A DNA stretch of 64,000 nt. It comes from Proteobacteria bacterium bin106 (GTDB taxonomy: Bacteria; Bdellovibrionota_B; Oligoflexia; Oligoflexales; Bin106). The position numbers and the translations under genes are program-made. Below the pieces are notes generated by a model that was not told the origin of the DNA, ran no database searches, and saw only the letters and a list, made by a program, of their open reading frames with translations. Positions 26,316-35,229 of the stretch are shown here, piece after piece. Within the stretch, counting starts at the first letter, position 1; every line of letters begins with the position of its first letter. The stretch is from contig MPNI01000004.1 in the NCBI GenBank assembly GCA_002238945.1, forward strand, positions 53,084 through 117,083. Reading direction: 5' to 3'.

Positions 26316-27818
26316 ATGTCTGATCAAGTTGTGACACGTTTTGCTCCTTCTCCTACCGGTGATCTTCATATGGGAGGTTTAAGGACAGCTCTGTTTTCTT
26401 ATGTGTTAGCTAAGCATCATCATGGCAAGTTTTATCTTCGCATCGAAGATACAGATTACAAACGTTGTCAAGAGGGCTCTAGTGACGCTATTTTGTCGGC
26501 TTTGCAATGGTGTGGTTTGCAGTGGGATGGAGAGGTGATCTATCAGTCAGATCGCCTGGCTTTATATTCCAGATATGCTCATATGCTTTTAAGCAAGGGG
26601 CTAGCTTATAGATGTTTTTGTAGTGAAGAACGTCTAGAAGAGGTGCGTAAGAAGCACATGGCTCAAGGGCTAAGGCGTGGTTATGATGGTCATTGTCGTC
26701 ATCTGTCGAGTAAGGATATGGCTGCTCACATCAAGCAGTTAAAGCCATATGTGATTCGTTTGAAGCTGCCTAAACAAGGAGATGTCCATGTGGAGGATGC
26801 CTTGCGTGGCACCATTCAGTTTCCTTGGCAGCAATTGGAGGATTTTATCATTCTCAAAGCGGATGGTTTTCCCACGTATCATCTGGCTCATGTGGTTGAT
26901 GATGCTTTATGTAAAGTAACCCATGTGCTTAGAGGCAGTGAGTGGATTTCAACGCTCCCTGTTCATGACTTTATTTTGCAAGGGCTGGGATGGCCTTCTC
27001 CTGTGTATGTGCATTTGCCACTGATCTTGGATAGCGAAGGAGGCAAGCTTTCGAAGCGTAAGCAAGCGGTGAGTGTGCAAGCCTTTCAGGATCAAGGCTA
27101 TCTTAAAGAGGCTGTGATCAATTTTTTAGCTCTTCTTGGTTGGTCCTATGATGATAAAACCACGTTATTTTCTCTTGATGAGCTGATTAAACAATTCTCT
27201 ATTGGACGGGTATCTAAAAGTGCTGCCGAGTTTTCTGTAGAAAAGCTGGATTATTTCAATCATCATTATTTGGTATCTTTACCTCCAGTAGAGCTGAGGC
27301 AGCGGCTTGCGCCTTTTTTAAAAAAAGCTTTCAGTCATCTATACCGCTCAGATCATCCTGCCTGTGCACCAGAAAGCATGCTAGCCCAACAGACAGCCCA
27401 ACAGAGAGCAGAAAACCTTGCGAGTTTGTATGTGTCCCGTCTTAAGCATCTCTCTGAGTTAGAATCATATTTGGCGGTGTTGTTATCTGAAGAGCCCATG
27501 GTATATGAGGCTGCCGTATGGCAGCATAAAAAGCTCAATCATGCTACATCGCTGATGTCACTTGAGGCGATGATAGCCTTACTTGATGGATTGCAGCCAT
27601 GGACTCAGGAGCATGTGGAGGCTTCGTTAAAAGAGCTTGCTTTAAAGCATGATTGGAAAGTATTTACGGTGATGATGCCTTTGCGTATAGCTCTTACAGC
27701 TAGTCAGCAATCGCCTTCGAGTGCTTTGATAGCTTATTATTTGGGACAAGAAGAATCTGTGAAAAGACTTAAAGCGGCCTATGCCTCTTTGCAAGCCCAG
27801 AATCTTTCAGAATCTTAA
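26316..27818 (+). CDS. gltX: Glutamyl-tRNA synthetase
   Basis: Class I aminoacyl-tRNA synthetase charging tRNA-Glu (and perhaps tRNA-Gln in organisms with GatCAB). The HIGH motif is in 'SPTGDLHMGGLRTAL', the KMSKS motif in 'GGKLSKRKQ', and 'FYLRIEDTD' and 'HVVDDALCKVTHVLRG' are family signatures. A zinc-binding-like region is not evident. The 501-residue length is normal. The ATG at 26316 starts right before 'SDQVVTRFAPSPTG'; a TTG 21 bp upstream is less likely. The C-terminal anticodon-binding domain is helical and diverged. Confidence 0.95.
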   Translation: MSDQVVTRFAPSPTGDLHMGGLRTALFSYVLAKHHHGKFYLRIEDTDYKRCQEGSSDAILSALQWCGLQWDGEVIYQSDRLALYSRYAHMLLSKGLAYRCFCSEERLEEVRKKHMAQGLRRGYDGHCRHLSSKDMAAHIKQLKPYVIRLKLPKQGDVHVEDALRGTIQFPWQQLEDFIILKADGFPTYHLAHVVDDALCKVTHVLRGSEWISTLPVHDFILQGLGWPSPVYVHLPLILDSEGGKLSKRKQAVSVQAFQDQGYLKEAVINFLALLGWSYDDKTTLFSLDELIKQFSIGRVSKSAAEFSVEKLDYFNHHYLVSLPPVELRQRLAPFLKKAFSHLYRSDHPACAPESMLAQQTAQQRAENLASLYVSRLKHLSELESYLAVLLSEEPMVYEAAVWQHKKLNHATSLMSLEAMIALLDGLQPWTQEHVEASLKELALKHDWKVFTVMMPLRIALTASQQSPSSALIAYYLGQEESVKRLKAAYASLQAQNLSES

Positions 27819-27840
27819 AGCTTTGAGGGTCATGTGGATG

Positions 27841-28713
27841 TTATGAGGATGATGGAGCTTTGGATTGCTGAGCTTGTTCTGCATAGAGATCTGAATCAAA
27901 GGTGTTGTTCATCAGCCCCATATACATAGGGATATCTCCAGGATGTTCTTTGATGAGTTTGTGGGTTTTTTTTAGAAAATCCACACCGATTTCATGGATT
28001 TTTTTCATGCCTTTCACTGTGGTGGATTCAGATAGAGTAAACAAGAAAGCAGCATCACTGGAAAGATTTTTACGATTGTATATGCGTGTCATCATGGCTA
28101 ATTCTTCGAGGCTGTTAGCAGCGTTTCTTATGGGGGCTTTGTTGGTGCAATTGAGGTGGCCACTGGCATCTTTGACTATATAATCCACTTCAATGAGCTC
28201 TTGGAGTCTTTCGATGCCATAATCACCAAATAACCGACGAATAGCTAGTTCGGTGGTGTCTTTGCGATTGAGGCATATTCTGAGAATATTAAGAGCTATA
28301 TCATCGCTAATAAAGAAGGTGGCATCTTTTTTTTGTTTATGAGGATCGTGAAAAGCGACCTCAAAGAGTTCGTGAGACTTGGGGAAGTATTTTGCAAGAA
28401 ATGTTCTGCGTTCTTCTTGTGAGCCAATGACTTTCAGTAATGCCATAACAGTGGCTAAATCAGGAACATCCTCTCCTTGCATCATGCGTCGTACGGTGCT
28501 GTCAGGCACTTGGGATTCACGTCCAAGAATAGCCGGAGTGCGTAAAGGGCTCGCATCAAGGTATTGATGGATAAGGTCGCTGAGCTCTTGAGCTATCTCT
28601 GAATCAGAGGTGAGTGACTTATGACGTCCAAGTTTAGATCCACTGGGATTGCTGGTCCTGTCTTGAAGACTGGGGTTTTTTGATGTGTAACTATGTGGTT
28701 TTGGGGCTTGCAT
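27841..28713 (-). CDS. Putative regulator with N-terminal helix-turn-helix
   Basis: After a polar N-terminus, residues 45-95 look like a DNA-binding helix-turn-helix: 'RTPAILGRESQVPDSTVRRMMQGEDVPDLATV' (read in two parts), where the second helix (DSTVRRMM) would contact DNA. The C-terminal part resembles the TIGR02147-type domain of Bdellovibrio and Fibrobacter proteins: 'LNILRICLNRKDTTELAIRRLFGDYG', 'ERLQELIEVDYIVKDASGHL', 'RIYNRKNLSSDAAFLFTLSEST'. The family name is tentative. It is convergent with gltX, 22 bp apart, and no target site was found. Confidence 0.55.
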   Translation of the reverse strand: MQAPKPHSYTSKNPSLQDRTSNPSGSKLGRHKSLTSDSEIAQELSDLIHQYLDASPLRTPAILGRESQVPDSTVRRMMQGEDVPDLATVMALLKVIGSQEERRTFLAKYFPKSHELFEVAFHDPHKQKKDATFFISDDIALNILRICLNRKDTTELAIRRLFGDYGIERLQELIEVDYIVKDASGHLNCTNKAPIRNAANSLEELAMMTRIYNRKNLSSDAAFLFTLSESTTVKGMKKIHEIGVDFLKKTHKLIKEHPGDIPMYMGLMNNTFDSDLYAEQAQQSKAPSSS

Positions 28714-29693
28714 ATGTGTTCTCTGTTGCTCTAAAGTTATCTGCGATCTCTTATATATAAATATACAGTGTTTTTAACCATCATGGAGACTGCACCTTGT
28801 TTGTTTTTTCATTGTGGTTACAAAAGCCCTGCCTTGAGTGAAAAGAGCTTGAGGATTATATCTAGTCATGAGAAATAGAATCCATGAGGGGCTGGACTCA
28901 AGTGAGTGCAGCAATGTCGGCGGTAGAAAAGGATAAGGTTAACAACATCGCTTTATAGCTCTTTAGCTAGTTCTTTAGTTTATGAGTTCTGTTTATGAGT
29001 TCTATATAAGCATGAGTTATCTGCCCTCTACCAGACCAAGGTTTGCTTACTGTGTTTTCTGTGAAGAAGGAAAGACAGTCATCTAAGATCTGATTAATTG
29101 ATTAGTTAAACTGATTAGTTAAATTGATTAGTTAAAAGGATTTCAGATGTTGATTTAAGGCCTTAAGTCTTTAAAAGGCTTTAAGGTTTTAAAAAAGCCG
29201 AAGGTTACAGCCCCGTTAGGTAGGATAAGGATCAACCATTAGAGAATCGGGATCATGGAGATGCATTTCAAATTTTCTCACCAATTTTTGCAAGAGTTTG
29301 TTGTGATAGATGTGCTCTTGCAGTTTTCTCGTGCCGTGACCAGCCCGTAATCTCCTTCCTGTTTTTTCACCTTTGCTCCTTCAAAAGCCCTTCTCTTTTG
29401 GTCCTTGATCTTTCCTTATTCGTCTGTTCTTTTGTTTTCTTTCTTTTCTCTTCTTTCGCTCTTATCTTCTGATCGTGGCGGCCTTTCAATGGCTGCTTTG
29501 TTAAGCTTTGTGGTGTTTCGTTTTACCTCCTGTTTTTCATTATGTATGTTTTTGTTTAAGTGTTTCTCTTGTTTGCTGTCTATCGCTTACGGCGGTCAGC
29601 CCTCGAGTAAACAGTTATAATATATTATCACCGTGAAGGAAAGCTAAATCTTTCTTTTCGCGGTGGTTATTTTTTTTATAAAGTTGTGTGCTG
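28714..29693. other. Long intergenic region with repeats and an orphan terminator
   Basis: Nearly 1 kb without a confident gene. It contains a TGATTAGTTAAA repeat (about 29092-29137), a run of TTTAAGGCCTTAAG-like palindromes (29155-29185), a T/C-rich stretch (29350-29480) and a strong plus-strand terminator at its end. A 71-codon hydrophobic open frame with a TTG start (29405-29620) ends just before the terminator, but lacks a ribosome-binding site. I could match nothing to RNase P RNA, tmRNA, SRP RNA or 6S RNA by their conserved cores. Confidence 0.5.
29627..29678 (+). terminator. Rho-independent terminator without an assigned plus-strand gene
   Basis: ATCACCG...CGGTGGT arms (one G-U pair) with inner GGAAAG/CTTTCT pairing and loop CTAAAT are followed by TTAT and eight T residues. 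The T-tract is on the plus strand, so it terminates plus-strand transcription. Confidence 0.75.
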
Positions 29694-30362
29694 TTAACGA
29701 CGTGCATTGTTCCAAGGCTTATAAAAGAGATGTTCGAGTCCTAGCAGTTCGCAAACACGTCCTATGGAAAACCTGACAATATCTTCTATACTTTTTGGTT
29801 TTTGATACATAGCGGGCATTAAAGGGACAATATGAGCTCCGAGCTGGGAGAGTTCTAGGAGATTTCGTAGATGTAGAGAAGATAGTGGTGATTCACGAGG
29901 GCAGATAATCAAGGTTTTTCTTTGTTTAATAGCCACATCAGCAGCTCGTTCTGTGAGACTTTGTGATGTGCCTGCGGCAATACGCGCTACGGTACCCATG
30001 GAGCATGGTAGGATGATCATGGCATCAGCCACAGATGAGCCACTAGCCACAGGGGCAAATAGGTCTGAATCTTCGAAGATGCGCAATTGTTCTTTTTCAC
30101 TTGGCAGCAGTGATCCTGAAAGAATGCGTACCAATGATCCTGGTTGTGATCCTGTGGAGAGTTCAAAACGGATGACTTTTTTTGCCATCTCACTGGCTAT
30201 CATATAGATACGTGAGGATACATTGTTGAGTAAAAACTGGAGAAACATTTCTCCATAAAGGCTGCCAGAAGCACCAGTGATGACAAGAAGGATACGTGCT
30301 GGTGGTTTTGGATGGCAAGTGGATGAGACTAAGGGTGTGTTATTTTGTGGGGGGTTATCCAA
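29694..30362 (-). CDS. ubiX: UbiX-family flavin prenyltransferase
   Basis: Makes prenylated FMN, the cofactor of UbiD-type decarboxylases, from FMN and dimethylallyl phosphate. Family motifs: 'LVITGASGSLYGEMF' (FMN phosphate loop), 'IILPCSMGTVARIAAGTSQSL', 'RAADVAIKQRKTLIICPRESPL', 'LGAHIVPLMPAMYQKPKSIEDIV'. The 222 residues include a short N-terminal extension. It overlaps the preceding ubiA-type gene by 8 bp and is surely co-transcribed. In the futalosine pathway this pair works with a UbiD-like decarboxylase, which is not in the window. Confidence 0.9.
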   Translation of the reverse strand: MDNPPQNNTPLVSSTCHPKPPARILLVITGASGSLYGEMFLQFLLNNVSSRIYMIASEMAKKVIRFELSTGSQPGSLVRILSGSLLPSEKEQLRIFEDSDLFAPVASGSSVADAMIILPCSMGTVARIAAGTSQSLTERAADVAIKQRKTLIICPRESPLSSLHLRNLLELSQLGAHIVPLMPAMYQKPKSIEDIVRFSIGRVCELLGLEHLFYKPWNNARR

Positions 30363-31245
30363 GAGAAGATCCTCCTTTTGAGGTAAGAAACAAAGCTAAA
30401 TACAGAACTCCATACCAGGTATTGATGGCAGTAATCACCGTACTGTTGTGAGCCTTGCTGATACTTTGTGCCAGTAGCATCACTGTCAGTAGGCCGGTGC
30501 CTACGTAATATATAGCAGGCATTGTTAGCACGTAACCTAGCATGATGAGACATGCTGAGGAGATAAGAAAACAGGCGCCACTTATGTGTCGTGTGAGGCG
30601 AATGCCAAAACGGGAAGGTATACTGTGGAGGCCTTCTTTGATATCAAATAGACGATCACTGAGAGCATATAGCATATCGAATCCTGCTACCCAAAACATG
30701 ATATTGAAAGCTAGCAGCCAGAGAGGTAAGTTGAGAGCTGTTTGGGTTGCAAGGGCTGTTGCCACAGGCACAAGCCCAAGACATGAGCCAAGATAGAAAT
30801 GGACACTAAAGGACCATCTTTTGAGCCATGAATACACAGCTAGCCAGATAAGCAGGATAAAACTAAGCCCGAAAGCTATAGAAGATAGAGCTGCACTGCA
30901 CAGTATGACACCGCAAGCAGCAAGGATGATGTAGCCTAGGGCCCAGCTTTCTTTAAGCTGTTTACTGGCAAGCATCCGTGAGCGGGTGCGAGGACAACGG
31001 GCATCAATGTGGCGATCTGCAAAGCGATTCACTCCCATACCAAACATGCGAGCACTCACAAGAGTGAGCACTAATAAAGCTATGGTTTGGCCACTGAGTT
31101 GTGCTGTGGTTGGTAGCAGTTCTATGGCAACCCATAGAAAAGGCAAGGTAAAAAGGGAGTGGGTGATTTTAATGTCTTTAAGAAAATGGCCTGTCTGCTT
31201 CCAGCATGCTCTCAACCATGGCACCGTGTGTTGAAAAAGAGCCAT
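30355..31245 (-). CDS. UbiA-family prenyltransferase, MqnP-like (menaquinone pathway)
   Basis: Integral membrane aromatic prenyltransferase. The first Asp-rich motif is 'NRFADRHIDARCPRTRSR', the second 'YALSDRLFDIKEGLHSIPSRFG'; the phrase GLHSIPxRFG is typical of the MqnP/TIGR01475 branch. About eight membrane helices are visible (for example 'ILAACGVILCSAALSSIAFGL', 'GLLTVMLLAQSI'). The likely substrate is 6-amino-6-deoxyfutalosine-derived naphthoate or 4-hydroxybenzoate; genome-wide presence of mqnA-D would decide. The 8-bp overlap with ubiX fits either quinone pathway. No N-terminal signal beyond the first helix. Confidence 0.85.
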   Translation of the reverse strand: MALFQHTVPWLRACWKQTGHFLKDIKITHSLFTLPFLWVAIELLPTTAQLSGQTIALLVLTLVSARMFGMGVNRFADRHIDARCPRTRSRMLASKQLKESWALGYIILAACGVILCSAALSSIAFGLSFILLIWLAVYSWLKRWSFSVHFYLGSCLGLVPVATALATQTALNLPLWLLAFNIMFWVAGFDMLYALSDRLFDIKEGLHSIPSRFGIRLTRHISGACFLISSACLIMLGYVLTMPAIYYVGTGLLTVMLLAQSISKAHNSTVITAINTWYGVLYLALFLTSKGGSSLG

Positions 31246-31416
31246 GTTATATTCTCAAGGTTATTATGCCAAATGGCTAAAAGAAGTGCAGCAAGCTGTG
31301 CAGGGAGTTATGGGTTCATCACAGACTTTAAGAGTTCTTTTCTTTAGTTCTTTTTAATTCTTTCCTTATCTTTATCTCTTGTAGCTCTCACGTATCACAA
31401 AAAGAGTGCTGGTTTT

Positions 31417-33195
31417 TTAGGGAAGAACAAGTGTGTAGGAACCATAAGAGTGATAAGAGTTGTTGGTAAGATGTTTTCCTTCATCTGATAAATAAGCTGC
31501 TAAACAGCTTCGATGAGGGAGAAAGTCCATGAAGTGAGAATAGATGAAAGTTTTAAAAGTGGCTACATCAAAAAAGGAGTAAGGTGAGGGGCTAAGAGAG
31601 GCAAATTGGTACAATTCTCTTTGAAAGGGGGAATGATATTTTACCCATGCTTGATGGTTTGTACTTTCTGGTACGGAGAGTAATAGATGGGTGGATTTTG
31701 TGTAAAGAACACCATCTTTGATGGTGTAAGTCGATGATTCAGGAATGTAAACACGAGCAAAAGGTCTGGCTATTTCAGAGTGAGCATTGTAGTTAAAAAT
31801 CCCATGCCATATTTTTTTTTCTGTATTGTAATAAGCCGCAACAGCATAGAAATGCAGATTGTAGGTGACGTTATGATGAGTGATGTGTTGATTTTCTTTA
31901 AAATCACATGCCGAAAGCATGTCTGAATCAACTAGCTCTGGGTCTGTAAGTCGTTGAGCTAGTTCGTGCTTCTTGGTTTTGTTATCTGCTTCAAGTGTTT
32001 CTTGATGAGTAGCTAAGCCTTGAGTGTTTTTTGGCTGCAAGCGGCCAAAACGCTGGTTATAACGCCGGTAAGATTCACTGGAAGAAATAGCAGATGCAGG
32101 AGGACTTGGTAACATATTACCTGGCTGAAATATCTCGCCAAGAGGTTTTTGTAATACATCCTGTGGCTCTTGGCTGCCAAGGGCAGGGCTATCTGGAGGA
32201 GCTGGAGAAGAAGAAGGTGCAGATATGATACCGCTATCATCTTTGAGGCTTTGATTGTCTAGATTATCTACTAGCTCACTGGTTTCTTGCTTTTTTTCTT
32301 TGGAATGAGGACGTAGGTTCTGATGAGGATTAAGAGGGGAATTGGCTGGATTCTGACTTTCAAAAGATTCTAGGGCCGTTTCATGAGTGGGGTTGTTGTC
32401 TGTTTGTGTCTCAGTATTTTTGGTTTTCATTTCTGTTCCACTTGAGGCTGTCTCGCTGTTTTTGTGCGGTTCTGGCACTTCTCCTGACTCGTTTTGTGCG
32501 GGTGACACAGCAGTTAGAGGACCGGAGGGCTTGTTTGGATCTGGGTTTGGATCTGATTTGGAACGAGCACTTGGAGGATTACCTGATAGCAGATCTTGTG
32601 ATGGAGTATCCGTAACATCGTCAGTGGCTGTTGTTTCTACGCTTGTTTCTTTGTTTTCTTGATGAGCTTTGCTGGCAGGGCTGGTAGCAGAGGTAAAGTC
32701 TTCAGAGTTATCAGAAGCTGGTTGTGGCGAAGACTTTGTGGAAGGAAGGTTATTGTCAGTGTTTGTATCAGCAACCTTATCCGTGTTGGGATCAGCACCA
32801 TTTTGTTTGCGCTGTTGGGTCTGTATAGTGTTTGCGCTGTTTTGAGCTGTAGGATCAGCTGTGGTGCTGGTATGGCTAGGATGGTTGGTGGAAGTGCCAT
32901 CAGGGGTACTGTCGCTGACATCACTGTCAGACATGGGTGGTCTGTATTGTTGGTCAGACTGTTCTTTGTTGAGGATGGTTATGGCTGTGTTTGTGTTTTT
33001 TTCTGTATTCTCTTCTTCTTGTTCTTTTTTGCTTTTCTCAGATGGTTTTTCTTTTATGCTTTCTTTTTTCATGCCCTCTTTTATACCTGTATCGGGCTCT
33101 ATATTGGGAGGGCTAACATCTACATCACCAAAAGTGCCTCCACAGCTAACACATATAGCTGCAAAAACACAAAGGCTTAAAGTTTTTGTGATCAT
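31417..33195 (-). CDS. Lipoprotein with very long Ser/Thr/Pro/Asn-rich spacer
   Basis: Function not recognised. The ATG at 33195 gives a compact signal 'MITKTLSLCVFAAICVSCGG' with lipobox 'VSC'; an upstream TTG at 33255 would add 20 hydrophilic residues. Residues about 20-400 are low-complexity (Ser, Thr, Pro, Asn, Asp, Lys, Glu), suited to an extended stalk. The final 160 residues form a folded-looking domain rich in aromatics: 'LHFYAVAAYYNTEKKIWHG', 'FARVYIPESSTYTI', 'LLLSVPES', 'FKTFIYSHFMDFLP', with two cysteines ('LSACDF', 'HRSCLAAY') that could pair. An open frame antisense to the low-complexity part is a composition artefact. Confidence 0.7.
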   Translation of the reverse strand: MITKTLSLCVFAAICVSCGGTFGDVDVSPPNIEPDTGIKEGMKKESIKEKPSEKSKKEQEEENTEKNTNTAITILNKEQSDQQYRPPMSDSDVSDSTPDGTSTNHPSHTSTTADPTAQNSANTIQTQQRKQNGADPNTDKVADTNTDNNLPSTKSSPQPASDNSEDFTSATSPASKAHQENKETSVETTATDDVTDTPSQDLLSGNPPSARSKSDPNPDPNKPSGPLTAVSPAQNESGEVPEPHKNSETASSGTEMKTKNTETQTDNNPTHETALESFESQNPANSPLNPHQNLRPHSKEKKQETSELVDNLDNQSLKDDSGIISAPSSSPAPPDSPALGSQEPQDVLQKPLGEIFQPGNMLPSPPASAISSSESYRRYNQRFGRLQPKNTQGLATHQETLEADNKTKKHELAQRLTDPELVDSDMLSACDFKENQHITHHNVTYNLHFYAVAAYYNTEKKIWHGIFNYNAHSEIARPFARVYIPESSTYTIKDGVLYTKSTHLLLSVPESTNHQAWVKYHSPFQRELYQFASLSPSPYSFFDVATFKTFIYSHFMDFLPHRSCLAAYLSDEGKHLTNNSYHSYGSYTLVLP

Positions 33196-33856
33196 GATAA
33201 AAAAGCTATGAATATCATATACTGCTTTGATAATGTGTGGTTTTTCTTTTGTCAATGGATGAGGTGATTCCTCTCTATGATGACGTTGTTTGTGTTGATG
33301 GTTAAAAGGGTTGCTGTATAGCTAGTTATTTATGCTGTATAGTTATTTTCAGTTACTTTCAGTTATTTTCAGTTTCATGTCATTATGTGTGCCTAGGCGT
33401 ACTAATTTTTGTGTGGATGCTTAGGTTTTTGATGTGTTTTTTATGCTTTTGTTTTTTATTCTTTCATTCTTTATTCTTTCATTCTTTTGTCCTTGTCCTT
33501 ATTTTTTTATTATCCTTTTTGCTTGTTTAATGGTTGTTGTTTTTGCTATCTCATTAAGCACAAAAAACCTAATAGATCCAGACAGTTATGATAGCACTGC
33601 AGCACAGTGAAAACAATGATTAAATAAAAAATAGTTGTCTCAATAATAAGGATAAAAAATGGATAAATGACGAGGTAAAATATCGTGTTTGTATTGTGGT
33701 GTTCTTATGATTTTATTTTAGACAAGGTGTGTATCGAAAAAATATCGCATGCTTTTCAGATGGTAGCTCATAGCAAACCTATGATGTAAAAAAAGCTTTA
33801 AATATGAGAGCAAAGAGAATGATAGAGGGGTATGGGGGGTGTGTTGGTTTGTGTGT
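33196..33856. other. Intergenic region with short repeats
   Basis: No gene is visible. It contains TTTATTCTTTCATTC twice (about 33465-33497), CAGTTATTTT-type repeats (33340-33380) and AT-rich sequence. It separates the stalked lipoprotein from the diacylglycerol-kinase-like gene, both on the minus strand. Confidence 0.5.
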
Positions 33857-34789
33857 TTATAGAGCTACAAAGGAGAAGGTAGGGCCTAAATCAATAGTAA
33901 CCTGAGGGCTCTTTGGGGTGTAAATCTCGCCATCTAAGGTATAAAGGACAGGTTTATCATTTTGGATGGAAAAGGTTTTTCCCACAAGGCGTGTTTTGAT
34001 ACGAGAGGTTTTTGAGGGCCTAAGAAAAGCATCCCAAGGGATCAAAATGCTTGCCTCTAAAGGGCCGGTGCTGTAGCTGATGAATTGCGCTCCCTGTTGA
34101 ACATGTTCCATATCTGGAAAGAGCTTGGGGCCCATGGGCATATGTGGAAGGGTTGAAATAAGAACAGAGATGGTAGCTTGTCTAAAAGGTATGTGATCAT
34201 CTATGGCAATGGTGGAGTCATGATGAGAGACAATTGATAAATAAAAGGGCCGCCAGAAGAAGCGTGAAAGAACAACCTTACTGATAAGCCAAGCAGCTCC
34301 TAAAGCACCTGTTTTGTTTTCATAGAATTTCTCTAGAAAAGCTGCTGGAGTACCATTAGCAAACAAAAACCCCACTTTTCCATCGATCATCAGTGATTGT
34401 TTGCGAATATAAGATAGCTCAGGTTGTGTGGAGTGTTTTTCGATAAGCCGGTATAACACCTGTTCAGGGGTGCCTTTGATACCGAGGTTTTGTGCGAGTA
34501 CATTCATGTTTCCCCCTCTAAGGACAGCAATGTGAGGCAGCTCTTTGTGGGGATATATGCGTGAAAAAACCGAAAGTGTGTGGGAAATAGTGCCATCACC
34601 GCCGTTAATAGCCAAGATGGAAATCTCTTGATTGCGAAAAGATCTTGCAACATCTTCCATTTCATCAAGAGAGTGGGTTACAGCCACATGGCCTTGTTTG
34701 CCGGCAATATAAGAAAGGTAAGCCGATCGTTGTGGATTCCTACGGTTCAGCTTAGAGTGAGGATTAGAGATGATACCGATGCCTGCCAT
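33857..34789 (-). CDS. Diacylglycerol kinase-family lipid kinase
   Basis: ATP-dependent lipid kinase of the DagK/YegS/LCB5 superfamily, phosphorylating diacylglycerol or a related lipid at the membrane face. The nucleotide motif 'LAINGGDGTISHTL' contains the GGDGT signature; 'ISNPHS' near the N-terminus and 'VLRGGNMNVLAQNLGI' (GGTxNxxA-like loop) are typical. The C-terminal beta-domain ends 'YTLDGEIY' (usual DGE motif, catalytic Asp-Glu). The ATG at 34789 has GGAAG five bases upstream; a TTG 114 bp earlier gives a poorly conserved extension. The substrate cannot be read from sequence. Confidence 0.85.
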   Translation of the reverse strand: MAGIGIISNPHSKLNRRNPQRSAYLSYIAGKQGHVAVTHSLDEMEDVARSFRNQEISILAINGGDGTISHTLSVFSRIYPHKELPHIAVLRGGNMNVLAQNLGIKGTPEQVLYRLIEKHSTQPELSYIRKQSLMIDGKVGFLFANGTPAAFLEKFYENKTGALGAAWLISKVVLSRFFWRPFYLSIVSHHDSTIAIDDHIPFRQATISVLISTLPHMPMGPKLFPDMEHVQQGAQFISYSTGPLEASILIPWDAFLRPSKTSRIKTRLVGKTFSIQNDKPVLYTLDGEIYTPKSPQVTIDLGPTFSFVAL

Positions 34790-35229
34790 AATACTTCCGT
34801 GGGTGTCGTTATATGAGGTATTTTTTGAGGTTTGCGTCAATTTTTCGTTAAGTTTTCCCTTGAAGCTCTCCTTAGAACTAGCCCTAAAGCTAGAATACCT
34901 CAAGTGGGAGCTTACAAGTCGCTAACAGTTAAGAGATAAGAATAGAAAATCATGGTTTATTTTGCTATACTGTTGTTGCTTTGTTTGTTGCTTGGTTGGG
35001 ATCATCAAGAGTATTTTTTTTACGGTGATCTTTCTTTTTGGCGTGGCTAGTCTCATCATAAACTAGGTTTATCATAAAGCGAGTGGTTATGGAGTGACGT
35101 CAGGATTCTTAGTTTGTTAAGTGGTTACATTACCTATGACGTTACACAGTTACACAGTTACAGTTACAGTTACACAGTTACACAGTTACATAAGCTAAAA
35201 AAAATCGCATTATTTAAGGAGTGTGTGTA
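34790..35229. other. Divergent intergenic region, rpoH leader with tandem repeats
   Basis: About 440 bp between the lipid kinase and rpoH; it should carry both promoters. It ends with the GTTACA repeat tract (35141-35190), an A-rich stretch and AAGGAG. I could not identify a confident -10/-35 pair. Confidence 0.5.
35141..35190. repeat. GTTACA/GTTACACA mixed tandem repeat in the rpoH leader
   Basis: Seven adjacent units alternate between 8 bp (GTTACACA) and 6 bp (GTTACA). The tract ends 25 bp before the Shine-Dalgarno of rpoH, so copy changes would alter the leader or promoter spacing. Confidence 0.85.

Noticed and set aside
32387..33211. Plus-strand frames of 90-170 codons opposite the stalked lipoprotein
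   Set aside because: They mirror the low-complexity Ser/Thr/Pro coding region; no signals for translation or recognisable domains.
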